From Variovorax sp. YR216 (GTDB lineage Bacteria > Pseudomonadota > Gammaproteobacteria > Burkholderiales > Burkholderiaceae_C): 64,000 nucleotides of DNA. The number at the start of each line of letters is the position of its first letter. The stretch's first letter is position 1. The stretch spans positions 620,001 through 684,000 of the forward strand of contig NZ_FNRO01000001.1 of the NCBI RefSeq assembly GCF_900107745.1, in the 5' to 3' direction. Below are positions 62,800 through 64,000 of the stretch, in pieces. Position numbers and translations under genes: made by a program. Below the pieces are notes generated by a model, which did no database searches, was not told the DNA's origin, and was given only the letters and a program-made list of their open reading frames with translations.

Positions 62800-63714
62800 A
62801 TGACGCGGACCGGCCGCTTCGCTCCCTCGCCGACAGGGCCGCTTCACGCCGGGTCGCTTGTGGCGGCGCTGGCGAGCTGGCTCGACGTTCGGGCGCAAGG
62901 CCGGGACGCGCGTTGGCTGGTGCGGATCGAAGACGCCGACACCGAGCGCTGCCTGCCGGGCATGGGCGAGCTGATTCTTTCGCAGCTCGCCGCCTGCGCG
63001 CTGGTGCCGGACGAACCGCCGGTGTGGCAGACGCAGCGCGCGCATCGCTATGAACTGGCACTCGAGAAGCTCAAGGGCGCCGGACTCGCCTACCCCTGCG
63101 CCTGCTCACGCAAGGACATCGACGAAGCGCTGGCGCGACTCGGCGTCGCGCACGCGCGGCACGGCGAGCGGATCTATCCCGGCACCTGCCGCGATGGCCT
63201 GCATGGCAAGGCCGCGCGCGCATGGCGATTTGCCGCGACGAAATTCCAGGAAGCATCGGCGGAGCCCATGGTGCACTGGCACGACCGGCGCCTGGGCGAC
63301 CAGCAGCAGGACGTGGCGCGCGAAGTCGGCGATTTCGTGCTCAAGCGCGCGGACGGCCCGTGGGCCTACCAGCTCGCCGTGGTGGTCGACGATGCCGAGC
63401 AAGGCGTGACCGATGTCGTGCGTGGCGAGGACCTCGCGGACAACACCGCGCGGCAGATCCTGCTGCAGCGTGCGCTCGACCTGCCGACGCCCCGCTACCT
63501 CCACACACCGCTGGTGCTCGGGCCGGACGGCGAGAAGCTCTCCAAGCAGAACGGCGCGACCGCCCTGCAGACGGGCACGCCCGCCGAGGCGCTCGCCGCG
63601 CTCGACACTGCCGCGCAGCGACTCGGGCTTCGCGTCGCATCCGGCGACTCAGCCGCGGAAGCGCTCGCGCAGTGGGTTTTGCAATGGCGCGATCTCTACA
63701 ATTCGCGCCCGTGA
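62800..63714 (+). CDS. gluQRS: Glutamyl-Q tRNA(Asp) synthetase
   Basis: Truncated glutamyl-tRNA synthetase paralogue that attaches glutamate to queuosine 34 of tRNA-Asp. The 304 residues begin [20 protein letters not shown] (HIGH-like). Zinc ligands occur in [10 protein letters not shown] and YPGTCRDG, and the KMSKS-like loop is EKLSKQNGA. It lacks the anticodon-binding domain, as expected. The frame is open upstream, but family similarity starts at 62800. The stop overlaps the GTG of trmB (GTGA). Confidence 0.95.
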   Translation: MTRTGRFAPSPTGPLHAGSLVAALASWLDVRAQGRDARWLVRIEDADTERCLPGMGELILSQLAACALVPDEPPVWQTQRAHRYELALEKLKGAGLAYPCACSRKDIDEALARLGVAHARHGERIYPGTCRDGLHGKAARAWRFAATKFQEASAEPMVHWHDRRLGDQQQDVAREVGDFVLKRADGPWAYQLAVVVDDAEQGVTDVVRGEDLADNTARQILLQRALDLPTPRYLHTPLVLGPDGEKLSKQNGATALQTGTPAEALAALDTAAQRLGLRVASGDSAAEALAQWVLQWRDLYNSRP

Positions 63715-64000
63715 CCAGCCCCATCAACGACATCCCCGACACCCCGCCGGAAGACACCCCGGGCGAGAAGCCCACCGGCGAGGCGCATCCGCTCCACCGG
63801 CGCCTCAAGAGCTTCGTGCGGCGCGCCGGCCGCACCACCGACGGCCAGGCGCGCGCCTATGAGCAATTCGGCCCCCGATTCCTGCTGCCCTACAACCCCG
63901 CGCCGCTCGACTTCGAATCCGCATTCGGCCGAAAGGCGCCGACGATCCTGGAGATCGGCTTTGGCATGGGCGAAGCCACCGCGCACATCGCGGCGCTGCT
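63711..64000 (+). CDS. trmB: tRNA (guanine-N7)-methyltransferase, 3' end outside window
   Basis: The first 96 residues of TrmB, which methylates G46 of tRNAs. The GTG start overlaps the gluQRS stop. A polar, Pro-rich N-terminal extension of about 25 residues precedes the conserved [20 protein letters not shown] and [10 protein letters not shown]. The SAM-binding motif begins at [16 protein letters not shown]. The sequence runs off the window while still open. Confidence 0.93.
   Translation, partial: MTSPINDIPDTPPEDTPGEKPTGEAHPLHRRLKSFVRRAGRTTDGQARAYEQFGPRFLLPYNPAPLDFESAFGRKAPTILEIGFGMGEATAHIAAL

Overview
The window is GC-rich with a strong G/C third-position codon bias. Its gene content and order fit a betaproteobacterium of the Burkholderiales, most likely Comamonadaceae and Variovorax-like. 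The main reasons are the tripartite tricarboxylate transporter with its Bug-type binding protein, the DUF4148 protein, the run ribD-ribE-ribBA-ribH-nusB, the run cysS-alkA-accA-tilS-lysC, ybgC-tolQRA, minor pilin genes ending in pilE and fimT, and GC-rich dispersed intergenic repeats. This placement rests on recognising protein families and order, not on a database search.

Layout. 1-4600: the end of an RND efflux operon, followed by a small secreted protein built of 24-residue repeats. 4604-5885: a Crp/Fnr regulator divergent from a DUF4148 gene. 5976-11176: tctCBA divergent from a TctD/TctE two-component system. 11180-12782: Hsp15, PPK2 and a small membrane protein. 12785-16975: an acyl-CoA ligase, a MarR regulator and vanillate demethylase vanAB. 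17045-18528: vanA operator DNA, a decayed D-aminoacylase, three phased palindromic boxes and a GntR regulator. 18572-19571: two orphan small genes and tRNA-Ser(GCT). 19594-24992: lysC, tilS, accA, alkA and cysS, transcribed cysS first. 25185-28499: TPR protein, ppiA, ppiB, lpxH and mtfA. 28518-35209: two very long genes, DUF349 and DUF748. 35210-35807: a gene-free stretch rich in hairpins. 35808-38663: a lytic transglycosylase, glyA behind a ZTP (pfl) riboswitch, and nrdR. 38679-43943: type IV minor pilin operon pilV-W-X-Y1-E-fimT. 44139-49345: riboflavin genes, nusB and an aminotransferase. 49342-51954: ybgC and tolQRA. 51977-56640: a PEBP-like protein, a PAP2 phosphatase and dnaE. 56725-61522: trhO, then two pirins, a WrbA-like flavodoxin, DoxX and a divergent LysR regulator. 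61712-64000: an FAD oxidoreductase, gluQRS and the start of trmB.

Most of the window is core chromosome: amino acid, cofactor, lipid and tRNA metabolism, replication and envelope maintenance. Many gene pairs overlap by ATGA or GTGA, which implies translational coupling (RND pump, tctDE, vanAB, the pilin operon, ribE-ribBA, ribH-nusB-aminotransferase-ybgC-tolQ). No insertion sequence, prophage, CRISPR array or toxin-antitoxin locus was seen. The least explained parts are noncoding: the 35210-35807 region, the phased GGATCC-centred boxes at 17713-17761, and the repeat family at 38108, 58465, 59136 and 61526. The 24-residue-period secreted protein at 4175 is also unexplained.
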